Part shown: one piece after another, positions 34,997 to 44,124 of the stretch
Numbering within the stretch: the stretch's first letter is position 1
How the letters are laid out: each line of letters begins with the position of its first letter
NCBI GenBank assembly: GCA_963779845.1
Contig: CAVZZV010000005.1
Location: 1,426,001 to 1,490,000, forward strand
Reading direction: 5' to 3'
Source of the DNA: CAVZZV01 sp963779845
GTDB lineage: Bacteria; Bacteroidota; Bacteroidia; Bacteroidales; GCA-2748055
DNA: 64,000 nucleotides
Translations under genes and position numbers: made by a program
The notes under the pieces: generated by a model
What the model was told of the DNA's origin: nothing
Seen by the model: the letters and a program-made list of their open reading frames with translations, nothing else
Database searches by the model: none

Positions 34997-35707
34997 ATGA
35001 AAAAGCAATTTATATTCTTATGTATTTTATGCTTATTTATTTCCTGTGATAAAGAATTAATTTATAAAACCCGATACGTATCGTTGGAACCCTTCGAAAA
35101 AATTGAATTAAAGGACAATTTCGAAGTCTTTATTACCGAAGGAAGTGCCTATTCAATTGAAATTACTGGGGAAGCAGAAACCGTAGATTGGGTTGATTAT
35201 AAAGTTGAAAATAACATACTTTCTATTGAGAATAATAAAAAAGCAAAATGGATAACACCTAAAAAGAATAAAATAGAAATATCCATAACTTCTCCCCCCT
35301 TAAAAGAAATCGCCGCATCAGAGGGTTGTAATATTCAAACGTTGAACCCCATAACCTCTATAGAATTTGGATTAATCCTGAAAGGGAAATCAAATCAGGC
35401 AACTCTTGAATTGAATAGCAACACATTTTACTACTGGAATTACTTTCCCTCAGGAGGAAAATTAACCTTGTCGGGGAAAACGGAGAGACTTAAAATATGG
35501 AATTTTGCTATCATGTCTGTAGATGCTAAAGATCTCACTTCCCAGTATGCAGTAATCGAGAATAGTTCTAAAGGGGACTGTGAGGTGACCGTCTTAAAGA
35601 AACTGGAATACAGCATTCTTGGAGAAGGTAATATTCATTTGTACGGAGAACCGCTGGAAATTATTGCCGACGATTTATCTTCCTCGGGTCGGCTGATTCA
35701 GCATTAA
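34997..35707 (+). CDS. GIN-domain (DUF2807) lipoprotein
   Basis: A 236-residue lipoprotein with signal ending LFISCDK (lipid Cys about residue 15). The remainder is a head-GIN/DUF2807 right-handed beta-helix: FEKIELKDNFEVFITEGSAYSIEITGEAE is the typical start, and repeated beta turns run to the C-terminus. Function of the family is unknown; members are common secreted or periplasmic proteins in Bacteroidota. It starts 3 bases after the PagL-like gene and is even more AT-rich (20% G+C in the line at 35221), so the two probably moved or evolved together. Confidence 0.8.
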   Translation: MKKQFIFLCILCLFISCDKELIYKTRYVSLEPFEKIELKDNFEVFITEGSAYSIEITGEAETVDWVDYKVENNILSIENNKKAKWITPKKNKIEISITSPPLKEIAASEGCNIQTLNPITSIEFGLILKGKSNQATLELNSNTFYYWNYFPSGGKLTLSGKTERLKIWNFAIMSVDAKDLTSQYAVIENSSKGDCEVTVLKKLEYSILGEGNIHLYGEPLEIIADDLSSSGRLIQH

Positions 35708-36153
35708 ACATAAATAGCCATTAAAAAATAACTGTTGTAGTGAAATTTAATAAAGAAAGAGGAGTAATGCAGGTCTAACCCAAGGCTGATGGATGGACTA
35801 AACACCGTAGTGGTCACTGTAAAATAGCCAACACTTTCATTCCGGTCTTATACACTTCCAACATCAGATCTTACACCCTGGCAAAGAAATATTTTGAGGC
35901 ACTTCATGCACCCGTAAAAGGATTTTATACCTTTGAAAACTCTGCACATAGTCCTCTTTTTGAAGAACCACAACAAGTTAAAGCAATTTTCGAAAGCGAT
36001 GTATTGAAAAAGAAAATACTTTTAGCAGATAAATAAATGGTAAATGAAGAAAAGAAATGTATTGAAATAGTGTGAATACAACTGCAAATTTATTTGATTA
36101 ATTTCAACTCCATTTTTCATCTCTTTTTTGATGGATGATCCATGAGATAAAGG
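35708..36153. other. 446-base region without an intact gene
   Basis: Holds the alpha/beta-hydrolase remnant at 35779-36036. The rest is AT-rich, with no promoter, terminator or RNA structure that I can support. Confidence 0.6.
35779..36036 (+). pseudogene. Remnant of an alpha/beta-hydrolase (C-terminal end only)
   Basis: In one frame, open from 35779 to a stop at 36034-36036 but without a usable start codon, the DNA encodes YTLAKKYFEALHAP followed by GFYTFENSAHSPLFEEP. This matches the C-terminal end of proline-iminopeptidase-like alpha/beta hydrolases, including the catalytic-His loop (NSAHSPLFEEP). The nucleophile region is gone and the sequence upstream of 35779 shows stops. It sits in the AT-rich stretch between the GIN lipoprotein and PBP1C. 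Confidence 0.7.
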
Positions 36154-38574
36154 ATGAATGGTAAATTCATTATGGCAGGAATAGGTAAACCTCATATTAA
36201 ACTGGCTTTGCTCATTGGGATCCCCCTTCTGATCCTGATTGTTTTCTGGCTCTCCCTCCCGGCAAATCTCTTCAAAAGCCCTGCCTCCACTGTAGTTTTG
36301 GACCATAATGGGGAACTATTGGGTGCGAGAATTGCGGCTGACGGACAATGGCGTTTCCCGCAAATGGACAGCATTCCGGATAATTATGCTATTTCAGCCA
36401 TACTTTTTGAGGATGAATATTTTTTCTCGCACCCGGGCATCAATCCGGTATCGTTGTTTCATGCGATCGGGGAAAATATTAAATCCGGGAAAATTGTACG
36501 CGGGGGAAGTACCATAAGCATGCAGACCATTCGTTTGCAGAGAAAAGGAAAGAAACGCACTATTGTTGAAAAACTGGTGGAAATGTTTCTCGCACTGAGG
36601 TTGGAGGCCGGTTTCACGAAAAAAGAAATCTTAAGGCTGTATGCGTCGAACGCTCCTTTTGGCGGAAATGTCGTGGGCCTTGAAGCGGCATCATGGCGAT
36701 ATTTCAGGAGGGATCCCTTTTCACTTTCCTGGGCTGAGGCCGCTACCCTTGCAGTGCTGCCCAATAGTCCCTCCTTGATTCATCCCGGGAAAAACCGGGA
36801 AATCCTGTTGCAAAAACGTAACCGCCTCTTAAAAAAGCTTTTGGTAAAAGAAAAGATAGACAGTACCGACTATCATCTCAGTCTGCTTGAGGAACTTCCG
36901 ACAGCACCTCCCCTTCTCCCCGATCATGCCTATCACCTCACTGCCTGGTACTCAAAAGTGCGGCCAGGATCGAGGGTAATTACCGGGCTCGAGGCACCAC
37001 TGCAGAAAAAGGTAAACCAGGTAATGGAAATTCAAAAGGAAAGACTTTATGCTAACCAGATTCGGAACGCGGCCTGTATTATAGTAAACAATAGAACTTC
37101 TGAAGTGATCTCCTATTACGGGAATATCCGAAATACCAAAAATCCGGCCTTTGGAGGCGATGTGGATATCATCCGGGCAGCCCGCAGTTCAGGAAGTATA
37201 CTCAAACCGTTCTTATTTGCCGAAATGTTGTCGCGGGGGGAAATTTTACCCAATACACTCGTCGCGGATATCCCAACCCGTTTCAGAGCCTTCAATCCCC
37301 TAAATTTTGATCATAAATTTGACGGTGTGGTAAAGGCATCCGAGGCTCTTTCCCGGTCATTGAATGTACCTGCCGTAAGAATGCTTAATGAATACGGGAA
37401 TGAAAGATTTCACCATGATCTTAAAGAAATAGGATTTACTACTCTAAGGTTTTCAGCCGCTCACTATGGATTGAGCCTCATCCTTGGTGGGGCAGAAGTC
37501 AGTTTATGGGACCTTGCCGCAGCATATTCCGGAATGGCGAGGACGTTGAACCACTATACGGAAAATAGTGGTTTGTATTTCCGTAAGGATTGGCAAAAAC
37601 CTTCCCTTGAAAAAGAGAGATCCAGCGGCGGAACCATGAATATTCAAGAAGGGGAAGAGCAAGGGAAAATGAATGCGGGAGCGATATGGATTTGCCTGGA
37701 AGCCCTCAGAAAGGTCAACCGTCCTGAGTCCGAAACCGGATGGCAATTTTTCTCCAACAACAGAAGAATCGCCTGGAAGACAGGTACCAGTTTTGGTTTC
37801 CGCGATGCCTGGGCTATCGGGCTAAACCCGGATTATACCATTGCCGTGTGGGTTGGAAATGCCAACGGCGAGGGCCGTCCGGGATTGACCGGCCTGCTCG
37901 CCGCTGCACCAGTTTTATTTGAATTGGTAAACCTTCTTCCCGGCGGTTCCTGGTTTAACATCCCTTATGATGACCTGGTGGAGACAGAAGTTTGCTCCCG
38001 GAGTGGACATAAAGCGGGAATGCATTGCCCTGAAACTGAAAAAATCCTGGTACCCCCTGCCGGATTAAACACACGGCCCTGTCCTTATCATCAGATCATC
38101 CATTTAACAAGCGATAAAAAATACCGGGTTAATTCCCAGTGTTACGACCTCAGGAAAATGGTGCATGAATCCTGGTTCATTTTACCTCCTGCTCAGGAAT
38201 GGTTTTATCACAAGGTAAATCCCCTCTTCAAATCCTTGCCGCCAATGCTCCCGGGATGCAGGGAAGAGGAAAAAATTAAACACATGCAATTGATTTATCC
38301 GGATCCCGGTTCCATAATCTATATTCCCAAAAGCCTGGACGGTACGAAAAACAATATCATTTTCGAATCGACCCACCGAAATCCTGAAAAAAATATTTTC
38401 TGGCATATCGATGATCAGTTCATTGCCAGGACTCAATATTTTCATCAAATCTCTATACAACCTCAAAAGGGAAAACATACCCTTACCCTGGTGGATGAAG
38501 ATGGCAATAGTTTAAGTATTCATTTTGAGATTATTGAAAGATCCCGGAAAGTCTCTGACCGGAAAATGGAATAA
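36154..38574 (+). CDS. pbpC: Penicillin-binding protein 1C
   Basis: Bifunctional peptidoglycan synthase, 806 residues. After an N-terminal anchor (about 15-37) the GT51 transglycosylase shows ILFEDEYFFSHPGINP (catalytic Glu), GGSTISMQTIRL and ILRLYASNAPFGGN. The transpeptidase shows SxxK as SILK (S348, K351), SxN as SLN in ALSRSLNVP, and KTG at 542-544 (WKTGTSFGFRDAWAIG). The C-terminal region (about 640-806) is the BiPBP_C domain, and a late cysteine-bearing segment (EVCSRSGHKAGMHCP) is present. The genetic partner of bacterial alpha-2-macroglobulins, it is separated here from its partner by about 2.3 kb. The start could alternatively be the ATG at 36172. Confidence 0.92.
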   Translation: MNGKFIMAGIGKPHIKLALLIGIPLLILIVFWLSLPANLFKSPASTVVLDHNGELLGARIAADGQWRFPQMDSIPDNYAISAILFEDEYFFSHPGINPVSLFHAIGENIKSGKIVRGGSTISMQTIRLQRKGKKRTIVEKLVEMFLALRLEAGFTKKEILRLYASNAPFGGNVVGLEAASWRYFRRDPFSLSWAEAATLAVLPNSPSLIHPGKNREILLQKRNRLLKKLLVKEKIDSTDYHLSLLEELPTAPPLLPDHAYHLTAWYSKVRPGSRVITGLEAPLQKKVNQVMEIQKERLYANQIRNAACIIVNNRTSEVISYYGNIRNTKNPAFGGDVDIIRAARSSGSILKPFLFAEMLSRGEILPNTLVADIPTRFRAFNPLNFDHKFDGVVKASEALSRSLNVPAVRMLNEYGNERFHHDLKEIGFTTLRFSAAHYGLSLILGGAEVSLWDLAAAYSGMARTLNHYTENSGLYFRKDWQKPSLEKERSSGGTMNIQEGEEQGKMNAGAIWICLEALRKVNRPESETGWQFFSNNRRIAWKTGTSFGFRDAWAIGLNPDYTIAVWVGNANGEGRPGLTGLLAAAPVLFELVNLLPGGSWFNIPYDDLVETEVCSRSGHKAGMHCPETEKILVPPAGLNTRPCPYHQIIHLTSDKKYRVNSQCYDLRKMVHESWFILPPAQEWFYHKVNPLFKSLPPMLPGCREEEKIKHMQLIYPDPGSIIYIPKSLDGTKNNIIFESTHRNPEKNIFWHIDDQFIARTQYFHQISIQPQKGKHTLTLVDEDGNSLSIHFEIIERSRKVSDRKME

Positions 38575-38598
38575 GCTGTAAAGAATCTAAATATAAAA

Positions 38599-38931
38599 AT
38601 GGCAACAGATAAAGAATTTCTCAGTTTTGTACTGGATCAGATAGAAAGTGGGGGTCAAATTACTGCCAAAAAAATGTTTGGCGAATACGCTGTTTATTCC
38701 GATGGAAAATTATTCGGACTTATATGCGATAACCGCTTGTTCATAAAGATCACCGAATCAGGCAGAAAATTTTTCAAGCATCCTTTGGAGAAACCTCCAT
38801 ATCCCGGAGCAAAATCGGCTTTTCTTATTGAAGACCAAATCGAAGACCGCCAATGGCTGACTGAGTTGGTGAAAAAAACGGTGGAGGAACTTCCATTCCC
38901 AAAACAAAAAAAGAGAAAAAGCAGCATGTGA
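38599..38931 (+). CDS. TfoX N-terminal domain protein
   Basis: A 110-residue protein with the TfoX/Sxy N-terminal domain: ITAKKMFGEYAVYSDGKLFGLICDNRLFIKIT is the family core. The C-terminal TfoX domain of Sxy is absent, as in many stand-alone members, whose role is unclear. It starts 24 bases after pbpC. A 9-bp inverted repeat with one bulge (38951-38960 with 38976-38984) follows and may end the transcript. Confidence 0.85.
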   Translation: MATDKEFLSFVLDQIESGGQITAKKMFGEYAVYSDGKLFGLICDNRLFIKITESGRKFFKHPLEKPPYPGAKSAFLIEDQIEDRQWLTELVKKTVEELPFPKQKKRKSSM

Positions 38932-38950
38932 AAAGATTTTAATCCTAAAC

Positions 38951-38984
38951 CCTTGTTTTAATATTAATTAACAAATAAAACAGG
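38951..38984 (+). terminator. Weak hairpin after the TfoX-like gene
   Basis: CCTTGTTTTA (38951-38960) pairs with TAAAACAGG (38976-38984) with one bulged T and a 15-base AT-rich loop. No T tract follows, so terminator function is uncertain. Confidence 0.35.
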
Positions 38985-39061
38985 CAATAGTAACGTTAAT
39001 ACATCACGCTTGATATCGCCTTGATTTTTAGCTGTTCCAAAAATCAAATGTGCAAAAATAC

Positions 39062-39069
39062 TATCTTTG
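39062..39069 (+). promoter_or_regulatory. Candidate -7 box for the S41 protease
   Basis: TATCTTTG fits TAnnTTTG but is about 140 bases before the ATG at 39209, which would leave a long leader. No -33 TTTG is seen. Confidence 0.35.
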
Positions 39070-39208
39070 TGATGAGATTCATCTTCTTTGCATGCTAATC
39101 CGATATTAAGACTTTGCATCACAGCTCATTAGGCATCATTTTGCACGCATTATGTACTTAACGATTCTTCTGATTTGGCAGGTGAATTTCTCAATTTAAA
39201 AAATATAG

Positions 39209-40885
39209 ATGATGAAATTTTTTAAGCATAAAAAAAACATTGCGATCTCCGGGATTCTGATACTCATACTCTCATTTGGCTTTGTTCGCAGTTATGATAA
39301 GGATTTTGAACTGGTTAAAAGCCTGGATATATTCTATTCCCTTTTCCGGGAACTTAACCTGTTTTATGTAGATGAAACAAATCCGGAGCAGCTAATCGAG
39401 ACCGGCATAAAATCCATGCTAAATTCATTGGATCCTTATACTACCTACATTGATGAATCGGAAATGGACGACTTTAATTTCATGACCACAGGGAATTATG
39501 GGGGGATAGGTTCCCTAATACGGGCCAGTGAGGGTTATTGCATGATAGCTGATCCTTACGAGGGTTTTCCGGCACAAAAAGCAGGATTGAGGGCTGGGGA
39601 TTACATAATTTCTGTCGATGGTTTCAATACCAGGGGCAAAGAACTCTCGACTATAAGTGAAAAATTAAAAGGGGAACCAGATACAGAACTTGTGCTGGAG
39701 GTGAAAAAAGCAGGAAGTGAAAAGATTGAAAAGTTGAAACTGAAGAGAGAACAAATTCATATCAACAATGTAAGCTATGCAGGAATGCTCGATAATAAAA
39801 CGGGATACATCCGCTTGTCTAACTTTACTTTTGGTGCGGGACAGGAAGTTGAGGAGGCGTTGATTAAATTACGCGATAATGAGGGTGCGGAAAATATCAT
39901 TTTAGACCTTAGGGGTAATCCCGGCGGATTATTGATCGAGGCGGTCCGGGTAGCCAATATTTTCATCGACAATGGAGAATTGATCGTGAGCACAAAAGGG
40001 AAAATAAAGCAACTGGATCAGGATTATTATACCACCAAAGAACCGATTGATACTAAAATTCCCCTTGCGGTCCTGGTCAATCGCGGTTCCGCTTCGGCTT
40101 CCGAAATTGTAGCGGGGGCTATTCAGGACCTGGACAGGGGCATGATTATCGGATTACGGACATTTGGGAAAGGTTTGGTGCAGTCGACCCGAAAACTTAA
40201 ATATAATGCGCAATTAAAAGTGACCACCGCTAAATATTACATTCCCAGTGGCCGCTGTATCCAGGCCCTCGATTATACCAACCGGAATGAAGACGGCAGC
40301 GTGGGACATATTCCTGACTCGCTGATTTCGGAGTTTAAAACCAAAAACGGACGGAAAGTTTACGACGGTGGGGGGATTAACCCTGATTGGATCGATTCGA
40401 TTGAAAACCTTAGCAATATTGCTATAAACCTCTATGTTCAAAATATAATTTTCGATTTTGCCACCCAATATATGATTGCCCATCCCCAGGCACCTGATGC
40501 AAATAGCTGGCATGTTGATAATGAATTGTATGCCAAATTTAAAAAATTTGTTTCCCTTCAGGATTTTCATTATGAGACCAGTAGTGAGGATGCACTAAAG
40601 AAATTGATTAATACTGCCAGGACAGAAAAATATTATGAGTTTGCGGAAGAGGAATTCAACGCTTTGGGAAGGAAGCTGGCCCATGATAACAACAAGGATC
40701 TGGATGTCTTCAATGAGGAAATTTCAAATCTGATCAAAGAGGAAATCCTCAGCAGGTACTATTTCCAAAAAGGAAGAATAAAAGCATCTATTGAATCTGA
40801 TACTCAAATTTCTACTGCGAAAAAGCTTCTGAACGAACCGAAAACGTTCAGTTCGATACTGTCAGTCACTAAAAAACCTATGTGA
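39209..40885 (+). CDS. S41 family C-terminal processing protease
   Basis: A 558-residue carboxyl-terminal processing protease. A membrane anchor or signal (about 10-29) is followed by a PDZ domain (about 90-180, GSLIRASEGYCMIADPYEG then AGLRAGDYIISVDG) and the S41 serine-lysine dyad: NRGSASASEIVAGA (Ser) and GLRTFGKGLVQ (Lys). A long C-terminal helical domain (about 410-558) is typical of Bacteroidota. In many Bacteroidales the S41 gene lies next to rnpA/yidD; here 11 kb of envelope genes come between. Substrate unknown. Confidence 0.92.
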   Translation: MMKFFKHKKNIAISGILILILSFGFVRSYDKDFELVKSLDIFYSLFRELNLFYVDETNPEQLIETGIKSMLNSLDPYTTYIDESEMDDFNFMTTGNYGGIGSLIRASEGYCMIADPYEGFPAQKAGLRAGDYIISVDGFNTRGKELSTISEKLKGEPDTELVLEVKKAGSEKIEKLKLKREQIHINNVSYAGMLDNKTGYIRLSNFTFGAGQEVEEALIKLRDNEGAENIILDLRGNPGGLLIEAVRVANIFIDNGELIVSTKGKIKQLDQDYYTTKEPIDTKIPLAVLVNRGSASASEIVAGAIQDLDRGMIIGLRTFGKGLVQSTRKLKYNAQLKVTTAKYYIPSGRCIQALDYTNRNEDGSVGHIPDSLISEFKTKNGRKVYDGGGINPDWIDSIENLSNIAINLYVQNIIFDFATQYMIAHPQAPDANSWHVDNELYAKFKKFVSLQDFHYETSSEDALKKLINTARTEKYYEFAEEEFNALGRKLAHDNNKDLDVFNEEISNLIKEEILSRYYFQKGRIKASIESDTQISTAKKLLNEPKTFSSILSVTKKPM

Positions 40886-40974
40886 TCCCTATTTTTTTTA
40901 GACCTTTTTTAGGAGGCCCACTAACACTCTCTGCAGGGTGGAGAAGGATTCATATGAAGTCTGCGTACCCAGTG

Positions 40975-41214
40975 TCAGCCGCCAGCAAAGGGATTGAAAA
41001 CGATGATTCTATCTTCAGGGGAGACTGACCGGGAATCCTCCGCAAAATGGCCGTTCACGGAGATACAAAAGAAATAGGGTTTAAGACCCGGTATCTTTTT
41101 AATTAGCTGCGCTTTAATTTCACCCGCATTTTGGGCATTTTCCATTGTCAGGAGTCTGTTGCCGTTTAGCTCACTGGCTATTCCGGTTAATTCGATTTCG
41201 AGACTGTTTATCAT
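40975..41214 (-). CDS. MoaD/ThiS-family sulfur-carrier-like protein
   Basis: A 79-residue beta-grasp protein ending in GG (FNPFAGG), as required for C-terminal activation by a MoeB/ThiF-type E1. SVSPEDRIIVFNPFAGG matches the MoaD/ThiS C-terminal pattern. No other molybdopterin or thiamine gene is next to it; the only E1-like gene in the window is at 16639-17400 and lacks the usual cysteines. It follows polA on the same strand, behind the two hairpins downstream of polA. Confidence 0.78.
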   Translation of the reverse strand: MINSLEIELTGIASELNGNRLLTMENAQNAGEIKAQLIKKIPGLKPYFFCISVNGHFAEDSRSVSPEDRIIVFNPFAGG

Positions 41215-41258
41215 AATTTTTAGGTTAATTCGAGGCAGTAAATTATTTTTTAATTAAA

Positions 41259-41315
41259 CCACATTTGTTGAGTCTCTCAAAAATGTGGGGTGGCCAAGCC
41301 AGACACTATTGGCTT
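41259..41315 (-). terminator. Double hairpin after polA
   Basis: Two stems follow the polA stop on the minus strand. AAGCCA/TGGCTT (41296-41301 with 41310-41315) abuts the stop codon. Then comes a 13-bp stem with one bulged G (41259-41272 with 41276-41288) and a 3-base loop, followed by TTTAATTAAAAAA. This is a likely terminator for polA. Confidence 0.7.
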
Positions 41316-44113
41316 TAACTGTGTGCCTCCAACCAGTTTTTCCCTGATCCCATTTCAATATTTAACGGTATAATAATATTGTAGGCAGCCTCCATTTTCT
41401 CTTTAATTATTTTTTTAAGCAAGGAGACTTCACTCTCTATGGCATCAAATACCAGTTCATCATGCACCTGCAGGACCATTTTAGATGTCATCTTTTCCTC
41501 TTCCATGGCGCTGCGGATGTTTATCATGGCTATTTTGATAATATCCGCTGCTGAGCCCTGAATTGGGGCATTGATGGCATTCCTTTCGGCCATTCCCCGG
41601 ATATTTGCATTACGGCTATTAATATCGGGCAACAATCGTTTTCTTCCCATGAGGGTAATTGCATAACCCTTTTCCCTTGCCATGCGGATACTTTCGTCCA
41701 TGTATTCCCTGACTTGCGGGAAAGTGTTGAAATAGCCATCAATCAGTTCGCGGGCTTCAGTGCGGTTGATATCCATTCTCTGCGATAATCCAAAAGCAGA
41801 GATTCCGTAAATGATACCAAAATTTGCTGTTTTAGCAGCAGACCTCATATCTTTGGTGACTTCTGTGAGAGAAATGCCATGGATTTTAGCAGCGGTTGCT
41901 GTATGAATGTCCTCTCCTTTCTGGAAAGCGTCCATCATATTCTGATCTTTACTTAGGTAGGCCATAATCCTGAGTTCGATCTGGGAATAATCGGCCGAGA
42001 TAATGATTCCATCCTTATCCCTGGATGGAATAAAAGCTTTTCTGATTTCCCTTCCCCGTTCTTCTCGGATCGGGATATTCTGTAGGTTGGGATTGGTGGA
42101 GCTAAGCCTTCCTGTCGATGCAATAGTTTGATTGAAAGAGGTATGGAGTTTCCCGGTTGTAGGGGAAATGAGTTTGGGTAGTGCCTCAATATAGGTTGAA
42201 AGAAGCTTTTTTAGTGATCGGTAGTTTAATACTTCTGCTACAATAGGATGCTTATCTATAAGCTTTGACAAGGTATCCTCCGCTGTTGAATATTGTTTGG
42301 TTTTGGTCTTTTTTGCGCCATCGCTGATTTTCAAACGGTCAAACAAAATCTCACCAAGCTGTTTTGGCGACGATATATTAAACTCACACCGGGCGAAAGA
42401 GAATATCTGCTTCTCCGAGGAAAGGATTTCCTTTGTAAGCTGAACTCCATAGTGGGACAACGAAGTGATATCGATCCGGATACCGGAATATTCCATGGCT
42501 GCCAACACAAGAATAAGCGGCATTTCAATTTCTTGCGCCAGATCGAGCAAACCCTCATTTTTCAGTTCTTTTTGCAAAATCAGATAGAGTTGCCATGTTA
42601 GGTCCGCATCTTCGCAGGCATAGTCCTTAATCTTCTCCAGGGGAACATTCTGCATGTTTCCCTGTTTATTCCCTTTTGGTCCGATCAACTCTTCAATGCT
42701 CACCGGACGGTATTTAAGGTAGGTTTCTGAAAGGATGTTCAGGTTATGACGCTGCTCAGGTCTGAGAAGATAATGGGCTACCATGGTGTCAAAGAGCTCC
42801 CCATTAACCTGCAAGCCGTAATTCATGAGGATTTTAATATCATATTTCAGGTTTTGCCCAACCTTCATTATGGATTTATCAGCTAGCACTGACCGAAGTG
42901 GCTCCAGAATTTCCTTAACCCTATCCATATCACCGGGAAAAGGAAGGTAAAAAGCCTTGTGTGCCTTCATTGAAAAGGACATTCCTACCAATCTGGCTTC
43001 ATGGATCTCCAGGTGGGTAGTTTCGGTATCAAAACAAAATACTCCACTCTTTCGGATTTCATCAACCAATTTCAGGACTTCCGCCCCGGTTTGAATTAAG
43101 ATATAATCCTTTTTTATATTCCGGATCGTATCGATATCCTGGGAAGAGGCAAAACCAGCTTCCTGGAGGGTTGTATCAGAGAAGAGATTTCTCTCGGCAG
43201 GAGGCTGTTCTGTGGCAGATTTCCGGGTTTGGGAAGGTTGGCCTGTAAGTCGTGCTATAAGGGTTCTGAATTCAAGCTCCTGGAAAACAGGAATCAGCTC
43301 TTCCATCCGGCATTCTTCCCTTGTCAGCTTCACCGGATCAAATTCAACAGGCACATTTACATCTATTGTTACCAGTATTTTTGATAACTTCAACTGTTCG
43401 ATGCTGTTCTCAAGGTTTTCCTTTTGTTTTCCCTTAAAAGATTCGAGGTTGGCAAGGATATTTTCAACTGATTTATACTCAGAAATGAGTTTTTTAGCTG
43501 TTTTCTCACCAATTCCGGCAACACCAGGAACATTATCGGAGGCATCTCCCCATAAGGCAAGTACATCAATGACCTGGATAGCCTCATCGACAAGAAATTT
43601 TTCCCTGATCTGTTCAATTCCCCATCTTTCCACTTCAGCACCGGATTTCCGCGGGACATACATGAACACGTTCTCAGAGACCAATTGAGCATAATCCTTA
43701 TCCGGGGTCATCATGAAAACAGTATATCCTTCTGCTTCAGCCTTTTTAGCGAGAGTCCCGATCACATCATCGGCTTCAAAACCATCGATCTCCAGAATAG
43801 GAATATTGTAGGCAGCGATGATTTTTTTTATATAGGGTACAGAGCTGATAATGTCCTCCGGGGTTTCATCCCGGTTCGCCTTATAGGCGGGATAAAGTTC
43901 ATTCCTGAAGGTGGGAGTAGGTGGATCGAAGACTACTCCGATATGAGTGGGGTTTTCTTTTTTTATAATTTCATCCAGGGTATTTACAAAGCCGAAAATA
44001 ACGGAAGTGTTAAACCCCTTGGAATTTTTGATCGGATTACGGATAAATGCGTAATAGGATCGAAAGATCAGGGCGTATGCATCAAGGAGGAAGAGTGTTT
44101 TTTCACGATCCAT
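41315..44113 (-). CDS. polA: DNA polymerase I
   Basis: A 932-residue three-domain polymerase for Okazaki-fragment maturation and repair. The N-terminal 5'-3' nuclease shows LDAYALIFRSYYAF, DGFEADDVIGTLA and a SDNVPGVAGIGEKTA helix-hairpin-helix. The 3'-5' exonuclease keeps its acidic residues (FDTETTHLE, NLKYDIKIL, YACEDADLTW), so proofreading is probably active. The polymerase has motif A DYSQIELRIMAYLS, motif B with KTANFGIIYGISAFGLS, and motif C QVHDELVFD. It lies 11 bases after queD and ends at a double hairpin. Confidence 0.97.
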   Translation of the reverse strand: MDREKTLFLLDAYALIFRSYYAFIRNPIKNSKGFNTSVIFGFVNTLDEIIKKENPTHIGVVFDPPTPTFRNELYPAYKANRDETPEDIISSVPYIKKIIAAYNIPILEIDGFEADDVIGTLAKKAEAEGYTVFMMTPDKDYAQLVSENVFMYVPRKSGAEVERWGIEQIREKFLVDEAIQVIDVLALWGDASDNVPGVAGIGEKTAKKLISEYKSVENILANLESFKGKQKENLENSIEQLKLSKILVTIDVNVPVEFDPVKLTREECRMEELIPVFQELEFRTLIARLTGQPSQTRKSATEQPPAERNLFSDTTLQEAGFASSQDIDTIRNIKKDYILIQTGAEVLKLVDEIRKSGVFCFDTETTHLEIHEARLVGMSFSMKAHKAFYLPFPGDMDRVKEILEPLRSVLADKSIMKVGQNLKYDIKILMNYGLQVNGELFDTMVAHYLLRPEQRHNLNILSETYLKYRPVSIEELIGPKGNKQGNMQNVPLEKIKDYACEDADLTWQLYLILQKELKNEGLLDLAQEIEMPLILVLAAMEYSGIRIDITSLSHYGVQLTKEILSSEKQIFSFARCEFNISSPKQLGEILFDRLKISDGAKKTKTKQYSTAEDTLSKLIDKHPIVAEVLNYRSLKKLLSTYIEALPKLISPTTGKLHTSFNQTIASTGRLSSTNPNLQNIPIREERGREIRKAFIPSRDKDGIIISADYSQIELRIMAYLSKDQNMMDAFQKGEDIHTATAAKIHGISLTEVTKDMRSAAKTANFGIIYGISAFGLSQRMDINRTEARELIDGYFNTFPQVREYMDESIRMAREKGYAITLMGRKRLLPDINSRNANIRGMAERNAINAPIQGSAADIIKIAMINIRSAMEEEKMTSKMVLQVHDELVFDAIESEVSLLKKIIKEKMEAAYNIIIPLNIEMGSGKNWLEAHS

Positions 44114-44124
44114 AAGATAAATAC

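Noticed and set aside
36022..36306. 94-residue minus-strand open frame in the pbpC upstream region
   Set aside because: It runs antisense into the pbpC start and over the hydrolase remnant, with no recognisable domain.
40869..40901. AT-rich CTAAAAAA/TTTTTTAG pair at the S41 gene end
   Set aside because: The stem is A/T only and overlaps the stop codon, so it cannot be distinguished from chance.
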